NCBI RefSeq assembly: GCF_001887775.1
Contig: NZ_CP015519.1
Coordinates: 1,302,001-1,366,000 of the forward strand
Origin: Syntrophotalea acetylenivorans
GTDB taxonomy: Bacteria > Desulfobacterota > Desulfuromonadia > Desulfuromonadales > Syntrophotaleaceae
DNA length: 64,000 bases
Direction of reading: 5' to 3'
Below, in pieces: positions 39,067-46,991 of this stretch. The notes under the pieces were generated by a model that did not search any database, was not told the origin of the DNA, and worked only from the letters and a program-made list of their open reading frames with translations. The stretch's first letter is position 1. The number at the start of each line of letters is the position of its first letter. The position numbers and the translations under genes were made by a program.

Positions 39067-39097
39067 AAAACCCCCACCGTGAACCGGAGGGGGTTTT
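39067..39097 (-). terminator. Terminator of tRNA-Met
   Basis: CCCCCACCG / CGGAGGGGG stem (one A-A mismatch) with flanking A- and T-runs, between tRNA-Met and tilS. Confidence 0.75.
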
Positions 39098-39108
39098 GTT
39101 TATAAAAA

Positions 39109-39185
39109 TGGTGGCGGTGCAGAGATTCGAACTCCGGACACTGCGGATATGAGCCGCATGCTCTAACCAACTGAGCTACACCGCC
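39109..39185 (-). tRNA. tRNA-Met (anticodon CAT)
   Basis: A complete 77-base cloverleaf: acceptor GGCGGTG / CACCGCC, D-arm GCTC...GAGC, anticodon loop CTCATAT (anticodon CAT), T-arm with TTCGAAT, and an encoded CCA. The features look like elongator tRNA-Met. tRNA-Ile(CAU), the substrate of the neighbouring tilS product, is the alternative. Confidence 0.93.
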
Positions 39186-39230
39186 TTGTTTACGAGGAAA
39201 AATCCATCCTCCCCTTGCGGGAAGGCTCAC

Positions 39231-39259
39231 TTTATAACCTAAGCCAATTACCTTGTCAA
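39231..39259 (-). promoter_or_regulatory. Strong promoter of tRNA-Met
   Basis: On the minus strand TTGACA (39259-39254), a 17-base spacer and TATAAA (39236-39231). Confidence 0.75.
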
Positions 39260-39373
39260 GCAGAAACAAGCAGTCTTTTTTCAACCTGCCGCCAACGGCA
39301 TTCTAATCCCCTGAATCACCCTCAGGACTGGCATTCTCGACATTTCATACCAGGCTTCAATAGTTAAAAACCC

Positions 39374-39403
39374 TTGACATCCCATAAAACGAAAGCAGAT
39401 AAT
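39374..39403 (+). promoter_or_regulatory. Sigma-70 promoter for cheW
   Basis: A perfect TTGACA, an 18-base spacer and GATAAT, leaving a leader of about 130 bases before cheW. The 39186-39543 gap holds only this and the divergent tRNA promoter. Confidence 0.7.
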
Positions 39404-39543
39404 TTACCGCTAACACTCACCTGCGTAATCTCATAAACCCTTATTCTTTAGAATATAAGAGAGGTGCTGCCCCAACGGCTATCATTTGACCACTCGGCAA
39501 CAACTACCCGTTACACCCATAATACGCATCTCCAGGAGGCACC

Positions 39544-40002
39544 ATGAGTGAAGAGTCTCTGCAAGTTAATTTGGAAGACACCCAAAAAGATAAATATTTA
39601 ACTTTTCGCCTGGCTGACGAAGATTACGGCATCGAAATTTGCCACGTCACCGAAATTATCGGCATCCAGAAAATCACTGCGGTGCCCGACATGGCACACT
39701 TCATCAAAGGCGTCATCAACCTGCGCGGCAAGGTGATTCCAGTGATGGATGTGCGAGCCCGCTTTAATCTGGCTCCCCGGGAATACGATGAGCGCACGTG
39801 CGTTATAGTGGTGAATGTCAACGAACAGGACATCGGCCTGGTCGTCGATCGAGTCAACGAAGTGGTCGACATTCCTGCGACTCAGGTGGAACCGCCGCCA
39901 GCGACCTCTCAAAGTCAATCGAGCCGGTACATCCGCGGCATCGGCAAAATGGGCGAGTCGGTCAAAGTCCTGCTTGACGCCGAAAAACTTCTGGAAATCT
40001 AG
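39544..40002 (+). CDS. cheW: CheW-type chemotaxis coupling protein
   Basis: A 152-residue CheW domain, linking methyl-accepting receptors to CheA. LTFRLADEDYGIEICHVTEIIG, the NLRGKVIPVMDVRARF core and DEQDIGLVVDRV-type segments are typical. AGGAGG precedes the ATG. It is monocistronic with its own promoter and terminator, away from other chemotaxis genes, so it may be a housekeeping or auxiliary coupler. Confidence 0.92.
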   Translation: MSEESLQVNLEDTQKDKYLTFRLADEDYGIEICHVTEIIGIQKITAVPDMAHFIKGVINLRGKVIPVMDVRARFNLAPREYDERTCVIVVNVNEQDIGLVVDRVNEVVDIPATQVEPPPATSQSQSSRYIRGIGKMGESVKVLLDAEKLLEI

Positions 40003-40026
40003 TGGACACGTCACAGAACTGATTTT

Positions 40027-40063
40027 AAAAGAGCCCTGCCCTTTTCGGCGGGGCTCTTTTTTT
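40027..40063 (+). terminator. Terminator of cheW
   Basis: AAAAGAGCCCTGCC / GGCGGGGCTCTTTT (14 bp, one wobble pair), ending in seven T residues. Confidence 0.88.
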
Positions 40064-40196
40064 AAAAACACAGCAAAACAACCCGTTTATTGACCAAGCT
40101 CAACCCTGTCAAGCAGGACGTAAGGCATTCTATCCATAACCTTGCCCTTAAACTTACAGGATGGCTACGCCATCAAACTTCTTTATGGAGATTGCC

Positions 40197-40559
40197 ATGA
40201 GCACAAAAAAGCAAGAGCCCAACATGCCCGCCGCCACTCCCACTGAACTAGCTGCCATGATCGACTACCAGGAAGGGTCCGTGGTCAGTCGTACCCTGCA
40301 ACAAGACGAGGTCGGCACCCTGACCGTTTTCAGCTTTGACCAGGGACAGGGCCTTTCGGAACACACCTCTCCCTTCAATGCTTATGTGCAGATCCTCGAC
40401 GGCCAGGCCGAGATCACCATCGGCGGCAAATCGGTTATCGTCCAGACCGGCCAACTGATTCTCATGCCGGGCGGCATACCGCACCAATTAGACGCTGTCC
40501 AACGCTTCAAGATGCTGTTAACTCTGTTTCGCACCAGTCAACCGGCGAAACAGATCTGA
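40197..40559 (+). CDS. Small cupin-domain protein
   Basis: A 120-residue single cupin barrel. ATG 40197 follows ATGGAG; earlier in-frame ATGs lack a ribosome site. The second cupin motif (TGQLILMPGGIPHQLDAV) is clear. In the first motif only one of the usual two histidines is present (LSEHTSPFNAYVQILDG), so metal binding may be altered. The function is unknown; similar small cupins are often annotated as cytosolic sensors or isomerases. Confidence 0.8.
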   Translation: MSTKKQEPNMPAATPTELAAMIDYQEGSVVSRTLQQDEVGTLTVFSFDQGQGLSEHTSPFNAYVQILDGQAEITIGGKSVIVQTGQLILMPGGIPHQLDAVQRFKMLLTLFRTSQPAKQI

Positions 40560-40639
40560 TTGTCACATGCCACGAATGCCTCGCTGGCCCTAATAAGTCA
40601 ACAGCAGCCAAAGATTCGTCAAAAGGGCGAAAAAAGTCG

Positions 40640-40669
40640 TTGACAGTTCTGCCACCCCTTTGCTATAAA
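40640..40669 (+). promoter_or_regulatory. Promoter of tRNA-Ala
   Basis: A perfect TTGACA (40640-40645), an 18-base spacer and TATAAA (40664-40669), 17 bases before the tRNA. Confidence 0.75.
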
Positions 40670-40686
40670 GTGGACCTCGCAACGAC

Positions 40687-40762
<76 letters not shown>

Positions 40763-40770
40763 AAGAAATC

Positions 40771-40807
40771 AAGGACTTACGGCACTAAGCTGTAAGTCCT
40801 TTTTCTT
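40771..40807 (+). terminator. Terminator of tRNA-Ala
   Basis: AAGGACTTAC / GTAAGTCCTT, a 10-bp perfect stem followed by TTTTTCTTTT. Confidence 0.85.
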
Positions 40808-40927
40808 TTCCCACGCCTCTCTCCCTATCCTCTCCCACACCTTAAAGATTCAGCCCACACGATCATTCCTACCCAAACCTGACGATCAGGGGCCTTTTCG
40901 GGCAATGAAGTTGAATATGAATTTAGA

Positions 40928-41949
40928 GTGCCGGAACCAATCAGGCGGATTCAACTAGCAAGTGAAACGGATTCCTTGCTGAAGAATACCTCGTTCGGGG
41001 TTCGATAACCAAGGCACTTTCTTGGTCGATTATTCAGCCGCTCCATCGCAAACTGAATCTCTTCGTCAGTGACCGCTCTCAAGTCACAGTCCTTGGGAAA
41101 ATACTGGCGAATCAGGCCGTTCATGTCTTCGTTGCTCCCGCGCTCCCATGATGCATAGGTGCGGGCAAAGTAAAAATCGGCTATTAGGGCCTCAGCAATA
41201 TCTTTATGTTGAGCAAACTTCTTGCCGTTGTCCGAGGTCAGCCTATGAACCCGATCGACATGGGGACTGAGTAATCGAATGATCGTTGTTGCCACCTGGG
41301 AAGCGGTTTTCTGTTCCGCTTTGGCAATGAGGGCCAGACGAGCTTTGCGGTCCGTCAGAGAAACAATGGCCTGTTTGTACCCCTTGCCGATAACCATATC
41401 GAGTTCCCAATCGCCCAGACGAGAACGGTCACCTACAATGACAGGCCGGGTCTTGATGCATCGCCGATCAGGTAGCTGGCCGCGACGATCTCTGGCGCCA
41501 TAACGCTTATTGCGTTGCTTTTGACAACGAAACTGCTTGTACAGATCGCCTCCATTACTCTTATCCGCCAGAACGTATTGGTAGATTCGTTCATGGTTCA
41601 CCGATGGGCGATCGGTTCTGCGCAACCAGCCAGAAATCTGTTCGGGGCTCCAGTCGAACCGAAGATGACTTTCGATCAAGGACTAGGCTTCAACCGTGAT
41701 TCGCTTGCGAGACTTTTCACAGTGTCGTTTCTGGGCCCGTTGATGGCCTGCTTGGGGCAGTAGCCCCGTTGCCCGCGGTTGCGCTTGAGTTCACGGCTAA
41801 TTGTTGCCTTGTGTACTCTGAGCACTTCGGTAATTTTGGATTGCGTATATCCTGCTTTCTTGAGAGCGTAAATCTGGCATCCTTGATCTTGTGCAAGCTG
41901 CGAGTAGCGTCTCATCTGTGCTCCTTTGACCGGCCAGTCTAGGTGGCAC
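40928..41949 (-). mobile_element. IS30-family insertion sequence (about 1.02 kb)
   Basis: The ends are inferred from short matching termini: GTGCC at 40928 and GGCAC ending at 41949. Behind them lie an imperfect GGCGG/GGCCGG and TCAA match. The bases flanking both ends read AGA (40925-40927 and 41950-41952), which fits a short target-site duplication. The size fits IS30-family elements, and the transposase fills almost the whole element. Confidence 0.65.
40951..41915 (-). pseudogene. IS30-family transposase with a frameshift
   Basis: Two minus-strand frames make up one transposase of about 320 residues. The first (41915 to 41676) holds the N-terminal helix-turn-helix (YTQSKITEVLRVHKATISRELKRNRG) and stops after SRLKPSP. 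The second (41679 to 40951) resumes at LIESHLRFDWSPEQISGWL. The break lies near 41676-41690, with the second frame's TTG overlapping the stop (TTGA). The DDE catalytic core is intact (DWELDMVIGKG, TSDNGKKFA, RGSNEDMNGLIRQYFPK). A good ribosome site (AAAGGAG) precedes the first frame. No classic slippery sequence is seen, so this is most likely a disabled copy. Confidence 0.85.
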
Positions 41950-42067
41950 AGATGCTACCGTAGCTTGCTCACTTAAACCAACCGTACAAAGATGCACTTA
42001 CGAATTAAATCCAGGTCACCGCCTCCAGGTCGGAACCGCAAACCATATTGACAGTCACCGCCCTGGC

Positions 42068-42235
42068 CTAAACAGGGAGACCGACCAGCATGAAAGCCTG
42101 CCAGGCGGGGCTTTGACCCTGTCCGGCTGAAAGAACGTTGCCCATGATGACCTCGGACACGTACTGATCGCTGTCGGTGATCAAACATAATATCTCGATC
42201 TTAACACGGATATAACGTCTTCTCTTCGAAACCAT
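42068..42235 (-). CDS. Small protein of unknown function beside the IS element
   Basis: A possible 55-residue protein that I do not recognise. Support comes from the strong AAGGAGG six bases before the ATG and a protein-like composition: a basic start (VSKRRRYIRVKIEILC), then a hydrophobic C-terminal end (SPAWQAFMLVGLPV). The stop is about 120 bases from the IS end, so truncation by the insertion is not required. It could be the remnant of a longer gene. Confidence 0.45.
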   Translation of the reverse strand: MVSKRRRYIRVKIEILCLITDSDQYVSEVIMGNVLSAGQGQSPAWQAFMLVGLPV

Positions 42236-42592
42236 GCCAATCCTCCTTGTGCTGTTGTAGCTGCTTTTCGGACTGTCCACAATCTCAGGGGAAGGCCACG
42301 ACATTATAACCTTGTTTTACAAAAAGAATCGCCCCCCCCACAATCCCCCTATTCGGGGGGTCATTTTCCCCATTTCCAGCGATTGGCGGCCATCGAGTAT
42401 TTTGCTGTAATAACCTAACTAGCTAGTGGAAGGGTGACAACTTCATGAGCGCCCTCGCCCTGAATTTTAAACCGCTTGGATTAGCAGTCATAAAAGGTAC
42501 CGCGATGCATCACTTACTGCCTCTGATAGCAGCATGGGGTGGCTTTATATCGGACCTTTTTATAAAAACCTTTTTGTGATGAGGAAGAGACC
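42236..42592. other. Intergenic region before the MFS gene
   Basis: No gene is recognised. It contains a C-rich tract (GCCCCCCCC, 42331-42339) and a small hairpin CCCCC/GGGGG (42345-42359). Near the MFS start there are AT-rich stretches (TTTATAT, TTTTTATAAAAA) that may include its promoter, without a clear -35/-10 pair. Confidence 0.4.
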
Positions 42593-43906
42593 ATGAATCA
42601 AGGAAAAGAACCGATACAAGCATGGATCACAGTTTTTGCCGGTACGGCTATTAACCTGTGTCTTGGTATTTTATATGCCTGGAGTATTTGGAAAAAATCC
42701 CTCGTGAATATGGACCTGGCCGGCCAGACCATGTCCGGCATCAATGCAGGCTGGACCTATCTGACAAATTCCCAGGCAGCCACGCCGTTTTCCCTCTGCA
42801 TCGTCATGTTCATGTTGTGCATGATTCCCGGAGGTAAAATCCAAGACAAACTGGGCCCCAAAGCCGGTGCCACCATCGGCGGTCTGTGCATGGCGGCGGG
42901 TTGTATTATCGCCGGCCTGATGAAGAGTTACACCGGCCTGATCATCGGTTTCGGATTCATGGGCGGTCTCGGTATGGGGATCGGTTATGCTTCCCCCACA
43001 CCTGCGGCTTTGAAATGGTTCGGCCCGCATAAGCGCGGCTTCGTGGCCGGCTTGGTGGTCATGGGATACGGTGGCGCGGCCATCTATATTGCGCCGCTGG
43101 CCCGATACCTGATCAACAATTACGGTATATCCGGCAGCTTTTTCGCCTTGGGTGTATTCTTTGCCTTGGTGGTGATCATCGCAGGACAGCTACTGAAAAC
43201 ACCGCCGGTCGGTTATACACCGCCAGCATCGCCCGCCACTCAGGCCACCAATGCCACTGCCACGAAAGAAAACTGGGCACCATCCCAAATTGTCAAAACC
43301 TGGCAGTTTTACGTACTAGTCATCATGTTTATCCTGGCCACCCAATCCGGTCTGCTCATCATCGGAAATGCTGCCGGTCTGCTCAGTAAAGTAGGTAAAG
43401 AGATTCCCTTCTTTGTCACCAATGCATGGATTCTGGCGGCCTACGGCGGTATCGTCAATGCTGCCGGGCGTCCGTGCACTGGGATCTATTCAGACAAATG
43501 GGGCCGCATGCGTGCATATGCCCTCAACTGCGGGCTATCAGCCCTGTGCATCTTTTCCCTGCCGATGATCATCGCTTCTAAGAGCATCGTTCTGCTCTTT
43601 CTGGCCGTCGGTATCGGGTTCTGGCAGTACGGTGGTTTGCTCTCCCTGATGCCCTCTTTTGTTGCTGACTTTTTCGGTCCCAAGAACCTTGGCATCAACT
43701 ACGGCTTGGTTTTTATCGGCTGGGGCTTGGGGGCTTTCATGCCCAAACTGGGCGGCATCATCCAGGATCAAACTGGAAGCCTTGACCTGGCGTTTTACAT
43801 CTCCGGCGTTCTTTTGATCGTATCCGTGGTGCTTGCACTGATGCTCAAACGGCCCTGTGACGCGCATGTAACGGTGACCCAGATAGCGCCCGCTGAATCC
43901 TCATAA
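42593..43906 (+). CDS. MFS transporter, oxalate/formate antiporter (OFA) type
   Basis: A 437-residue protein with 12 predicted membrane helices and a central hydrophilic loop (about 205-235). The N-terminal LCLGILYAWSIWKKSL and GGKIQDKLGPKAGATIGG are characteristic of the OFA branch of the major facilitator superfamily, which exchanges organic anions such as oxalate/formate or imports pyruvate-like acids. The exact substrate cannot be read. It is a single gene with AGGAAGAG before the ATG and its own terminator. Confidence 0.85.
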   Translation: MNQGKEPIQAWITVFAGTAINLCLGILYAWSIWKKSLVNMDLAGQTMSGINAGWTYLTNSQAATPFSLCIVMFMLCMIPGGKIQDKLGPKAGATIGGLCMAAGCIIAGLMKSYTGLIIGFGFMGGLGMGIGYASPTPAALKWFGPHKRGFVAGLVVMGYGGAAIYIAPLARYLINNYGISGSFFALGVFFALVVIIAGQLLKTPPVGYTPPASPATQATNATATKENWAPSQIVKTWQFYVLVIMFILATQSGLLIIGNAAGLLSKVGKEIPFFVTNAWILAAYGGIVNAAGRPCTGIYSDKWGRMRAYALNCGLSALCIFSLPMIIASKSIVLLFLAVGIGFWQYGGLLSLMPSFVADFFGPKNLGINYGLVFIGWGLGAFMPKLGGIIQDQTGSLDLAFYISGVLLIVSVVLALMLKRPCDAHVTVTQIAPAESS

Positions 43907-44013
43907 CGATATCCAGAATCGGAATGTCACGCGTGCAACAACCGTATTCCAAGTCAACCCGGCATTAAGCCTCCTAGCTGTAAACTTATTTCAGGACGGG
44001 ACACCCGGACGAC

Positions 44014-44052
44014 AAGGGCCGCCCAGCCTCTGGCTGGCGGCCCTTTTGTTTT
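44014..44052 (+). terminator. Terminator of the MFS gene
   Basis: AAGGGCCGCCCAGCC / GGCTGGCGGCCCTT (14 bp with one bulged C), followed by TTTTGTTTT. Confidence 0.85.
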
Positions 44053-44062
44053 AAGAACGGTT

Positions 44063-44554
44063 TTGTCGAAATCGGAAAAACTTCATCTCCAATGTGATAC
44101 CCGGATAGTGACTGGCCTTTTAAACAGCCTCCTACCCCACCGCTACCCACATCCCGCGCGAACATTTATCCTTTCCTTATTGTCGAAACTTCCGGGCGTA
44201 GAATTCAGCCGCCGGGGGCTTGGCTTTGTCCCCCAGCGTCGGGACAATCCCAGCTTTCCCGCCCATGTACGGGCCGCGCAGGAGGCTCTGGATCTGGTTC
44301 GCGAGGCAATCGGGGCCAGCCATTATGATCTGCTGGTCATGGATGAGATCTGCGGCGCCATTGCTGCCGGCCTGGTAGATGAACAGGAGGTGGTAGCCCT
44401 GCTGGAACAGGCCCCGGAAGCTATGCGCATCGTACTGACCGGAAGAGATGTCCCTTTCGGGCTAATAACCCTGGCCGACACAGTGACGGAAATGCGTTGC
44501 ATCAAGCACTGCCTGTAACAGGGCCGTATGGCCCAGAAAGGGGTTGAATTCTGA
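44063..44554 (+). pseudogene. Degenerate cobO (cob(I)alamin adenosyltransferase) copy
   Basis: From about 44189 the translation closely follows the intact CobO at 57.8 kb (LPGVEFSRRGLGFVPQRR, LVMDEICGAIAAGL, LADTVTEMRCIKH). The first third, including the P-loop GDGKGKTT, is missing and replaced by unrelated sequence. A TAA at 44516-44518 stands where the intact gene has an Arg codon, with QGRMAQKGVEF continuing in frame to TGA 44552-44554. With no nucleotide-binding site it cannot be a working adenosyltransferase. It is probably the remnant of a duplicated or displaced gene. Confidence 0.8.
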
Positions 44555-44562
44555 GGTGGGGG

Positions 44563-46623
44563 TCAGGTGTGGGATGCGTTCTGGCCGATGGCACCTGTAA
44601 CGTCGCCGGCAACTCGGTTGCGTCCCTCTTTCTTGGCCCGATACAGTGCTTGCCCGGCGCTGGCGACGAATTCTTCCATTGCCATTGTGCTGTCCGGCCT
44701 CGTACTGGTCACCCCGATGCTGACGGTGACCGTACCCGAAGCGCCTTCGCCGATGTGGGGGATGGCCAGACTCTGCACCTGCCGACGGACCTGTTCAGCC
44801 AGTTCGATGGCCTCGGCCTGATCCGTATCACGCAGGATAATGGCGAACTGCTCGCCGCTGAAACGGGCGATGTGGTGGGCATCCCAGGCCTGGGCGGAAT
44901 CGACCAGGGTCTGGGCGATGTTTTTCAGGATCTGGTCACCGGCCTGGTAGCCGTAGGTGTGGTTGAATTGTTCGAAAAGGTCGATATCCACCAGGAGGAG
45001 GGCCAAACAGGATTCGCTCTTGCCGGCGTGGCGCCAGACCGCGGTCAGTGAAGCGTCGAAGCTGCGGCGGTTGGCGATATTCGTTAGCGGATCGAGCAAG
45101 GCCTGGCGACGCAGATAATGCTGGGCACGTCGGCGATGCTGCACCTCAAGTTCCAGTTTGATGTTGGCCTGCTCCAGCTTATCGGTGCGGTCCGCCACGC
45201 GTCCCTCCAGATCGCTCCGCACGATGCGCAACTGCTCCAGGGCATCGGCCAGTTTGCGAGTGCGGCGATTGAACCAATAGGCGAAGGCGCCGAATTCATC
45301 CGGGCGATTGAAATCGAGGCACAGCATTTCTTCGGCGTTGATATCCACGGCCGATTTCAGCTGCTGAGTGATTCTCGCCAGCGGTTGCATGAGAATGCGG
45401 TTAAAGGTCAGAAAGGCACCGATGACCGCCCCCGAAACCCCTAGGATCAGGGTCAGCAGCAGAGCACGATAGATGGCCGTGGCAGCCGAGATGGCGTGGC
45501 TGATTGGGGTTACAGTGACAATCTTCCAGTAGGTGCTCGGCACATGAAAGATGGCGATGGAGCACGGTTCGCTCAGCAGTAGATCGCCTTTGGTGGTAAA
45601 ATGCTTCAGCAGAATGTCTTCGTCTTGGCCGTCGGGCCAAGGGTCCTGCAGCACGGCGGCGATCTGTTCCGCCTCAATGGCAGATACCTGATCGCTGTCC
45701 TGCGCCATGCGTTCGGCTATGGTTCGGTCATATTGTTCTGATTGTCTAGCCCTGTCCAGTAGAGATGTGGAGGCCTCCTGCAGAGCCGCAGCAATAGGCT
45801 GAAAAACCGGATTACTTTCGGCCAGCTCCGCGGCCTGAATGTATTCGATGTGCTGGTGGCCTAACTTGTCCCGGTAGCGGTTCTGGGTGAGTGGTACCTC
45901 CGGAAAGGAGAGAAAGGTGCCGTTGCGGTCCACCGCAAAGGCATAACCACCCATTTTGGTGGCTTCGCCTTCAAAGAAGGCCTCCATCCCTTCCAGCTTG
46001 AGGTCGACAGTCACCACTCCGACAAAGCGATCCTTGCGGTAAATGGGCACGGTACAGGTGACCATCGGTACGTAGGTGTGCGGGTCCATGTAGGATCTGG
46101 ACCAGAAGACCTTGTTTGGCGGCAGGAAACGGCCGGGTACGTACCATTCCTCGTGATGGTAGCCGACCCCGCGCGGATCGTTATAATCCGCAATAAACTC
46201 GAGGGTACCGGAAGCATTGCGGCCCCAGAAGAAGCTGCGCCGTTCCAGGCGCTGAGCGAAGGCGTAGGGTTCGTACCATACCCCGCCACCTATGATATAG
46301 GAAGATGGTCCCAGTTGCTCCATGAGGCGGGGGATGAACCGCATGTGATCCTCGACCTTCAGGGGAAGATCGGCTGACGTGGTGGCCATGGCCCGCGCCA
46401 GGGTTTCGGCGACCGCGATCCGTTCGCCGAGTTGCGCCACCATGGTGTTGCCGATCTGGTTGACCAGGCCAAAGGACTGTTCCTCCATGCGCGGCCGGCC
46501 GATCCGCTCCATGATGAGGGTCAGACTGATGACCAGAACGGCCAGCAGAAAGACAAACACCAGAGGAGTGCGAAACAGGAGGCTGTGATACCAACGCACA
46601 GAAAAAGATTTTATGTCGCTCAT
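44563..46623 (-). CDS. Membrane Cache-HAMP-GGDEF protein with degenerate GGDEF
   Basis: A 686-residue inner-membrane protein. ATG 46623 is chosen because GAGG lies 6 bases upstream; an in-frame ATG at 46686 has no ribosome site. The first helix spans about 18-38. A large periplasmic double-Cache-like sensor (about 40-375) includes the typical WYVPGRFLPPNKVFWSRSYMDPHTYVPMVT. The second helix is at about 385-410, then HAMP, a coiled coil and a GGDEF domain (about 525-680). The active-site motif reads SGEQF (589-593), with the catalytic Glu replaced by Gln, and no RxxD inhibitory site is seen. Cyclase activity is doubtful, so it may be a c-di-GMP or GTP sensor or a partner protein. Confidence 0.87.
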   Translation of the reverse strand: MSDIKSFSVRWYHSLLFRTPLVFVFLLAVLVISLTLIMERIGRPRMEEQSFGLVNQIGNTMVAQLGERIAVAETLARAMATTSADLPLKVEDHMRFIPRLMEQLGPSSYIIGGGVWYEPYAFAQRLERRSFFWGRNASGTLEFIADYNDPRGVGYHHEEWYVPGRFLPPNKVFWSRSYMDPHTYVPMVTCTVPIYRKDRFVGVVTVDLKLEGMEAFFEGEATKMGGYAFAVDRNGTFLSFPEVPLTQNRYRDKLGHQHIEYIQAAELAESNPVFQPIAAALQEASTSLLDRARQSEQYDRTIAERMAQDSDQVSAIEAEQIAAVLQDPWPDGQDEDILLKHFTTKGDLLLSEPCSIAIFHVPSTYWKIVTVTPISHAISAATAIYRALLLTLILGVSGAVIGAFLTFNRILMQPLARITQQLKSAVDINAEEMLCLDFNRPDEFGAFAYWFNRRTRKLADALEQLRIVRSDLEGRVADRTDKLEQANIKLELEVQHRRRAQHYLRRQALLDPLTNIANRRSFDASLTAVWRHAGKSESCLALLLVDIDLFEQFNHTYGYQAGDQILKNIAQTLVDSAQAWDAHHIARFSGEQFAIILRDTDQAEAIELAEQVRRQVQSLAIPHIGEGASGTVTVSIGVTSTRPDSTMAMEEFVASAGQALYRAKKEGRNRVAGDVTGAIGQNASHT

Positions 46624-46886
46624 TCCGGACCTCGAAAGCCTGTTGGGAGGCGGCAATGCCTCCCTTTTCCCTGGCGAGGATAGCATAAGCGTTTATCCTG
46701 CGACCACTTTTTTCCGGCCGTATACGATTCTGGCTGTGCGGAGCAAAAACAGCGGATGGCGAAGGACAAGTTTCCATATTAAGCAAAGTATAACTGGACA
46801 GCCAATCGGCAGCTCCTATACCATTACAGAACCTCAGCAGCGGCGGAGGGTGCCGATTTTCCGCTCATTTCCGCCATTTTTCCACC

Positions 46887-46929
46887 TTGTAAACTGTCCT
46901 GCTTTACAAACATGGAATTACAGTCCATG
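46887..46929 (+). promoter_or_regulatory. Two adjacent dyads upstream of the PocR-domain kinase
   Basis: TTGTAAA-N9-TTTACAA (46887-46909) is followed by CATGGA-N7-TCCATG (46911-46929). The dyad centres are about 22 bases apart, two helical turns, as for regulator binding sites. They lie in the 46624-46991 gap between divergent genes, which holds no other recognisable feature. Confidence 0.4.
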
Positions 46930-46991
46930 CGTTTTCAGACCCGCCAGCCGAATCCACCGGCAAAGAGCGGTTAAACAATGACCGGAACGTC

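Noticed and set aside
41676-41690. Programmed ribosomal frameshift in the IS30 transposase
   Set aside because: There is no A-rich slippery heptamer or downstream structure, and IS30 transposases are normally a single frame, so a disabling mutation is the simpler explanation.
41973-42188. Minus-strand frame of 71 codons between the IS and the small gene
   Set aside because: It has no ribosome site and low-complexity composition, and overlaps the better supported 42068-42235 gene in another frame.
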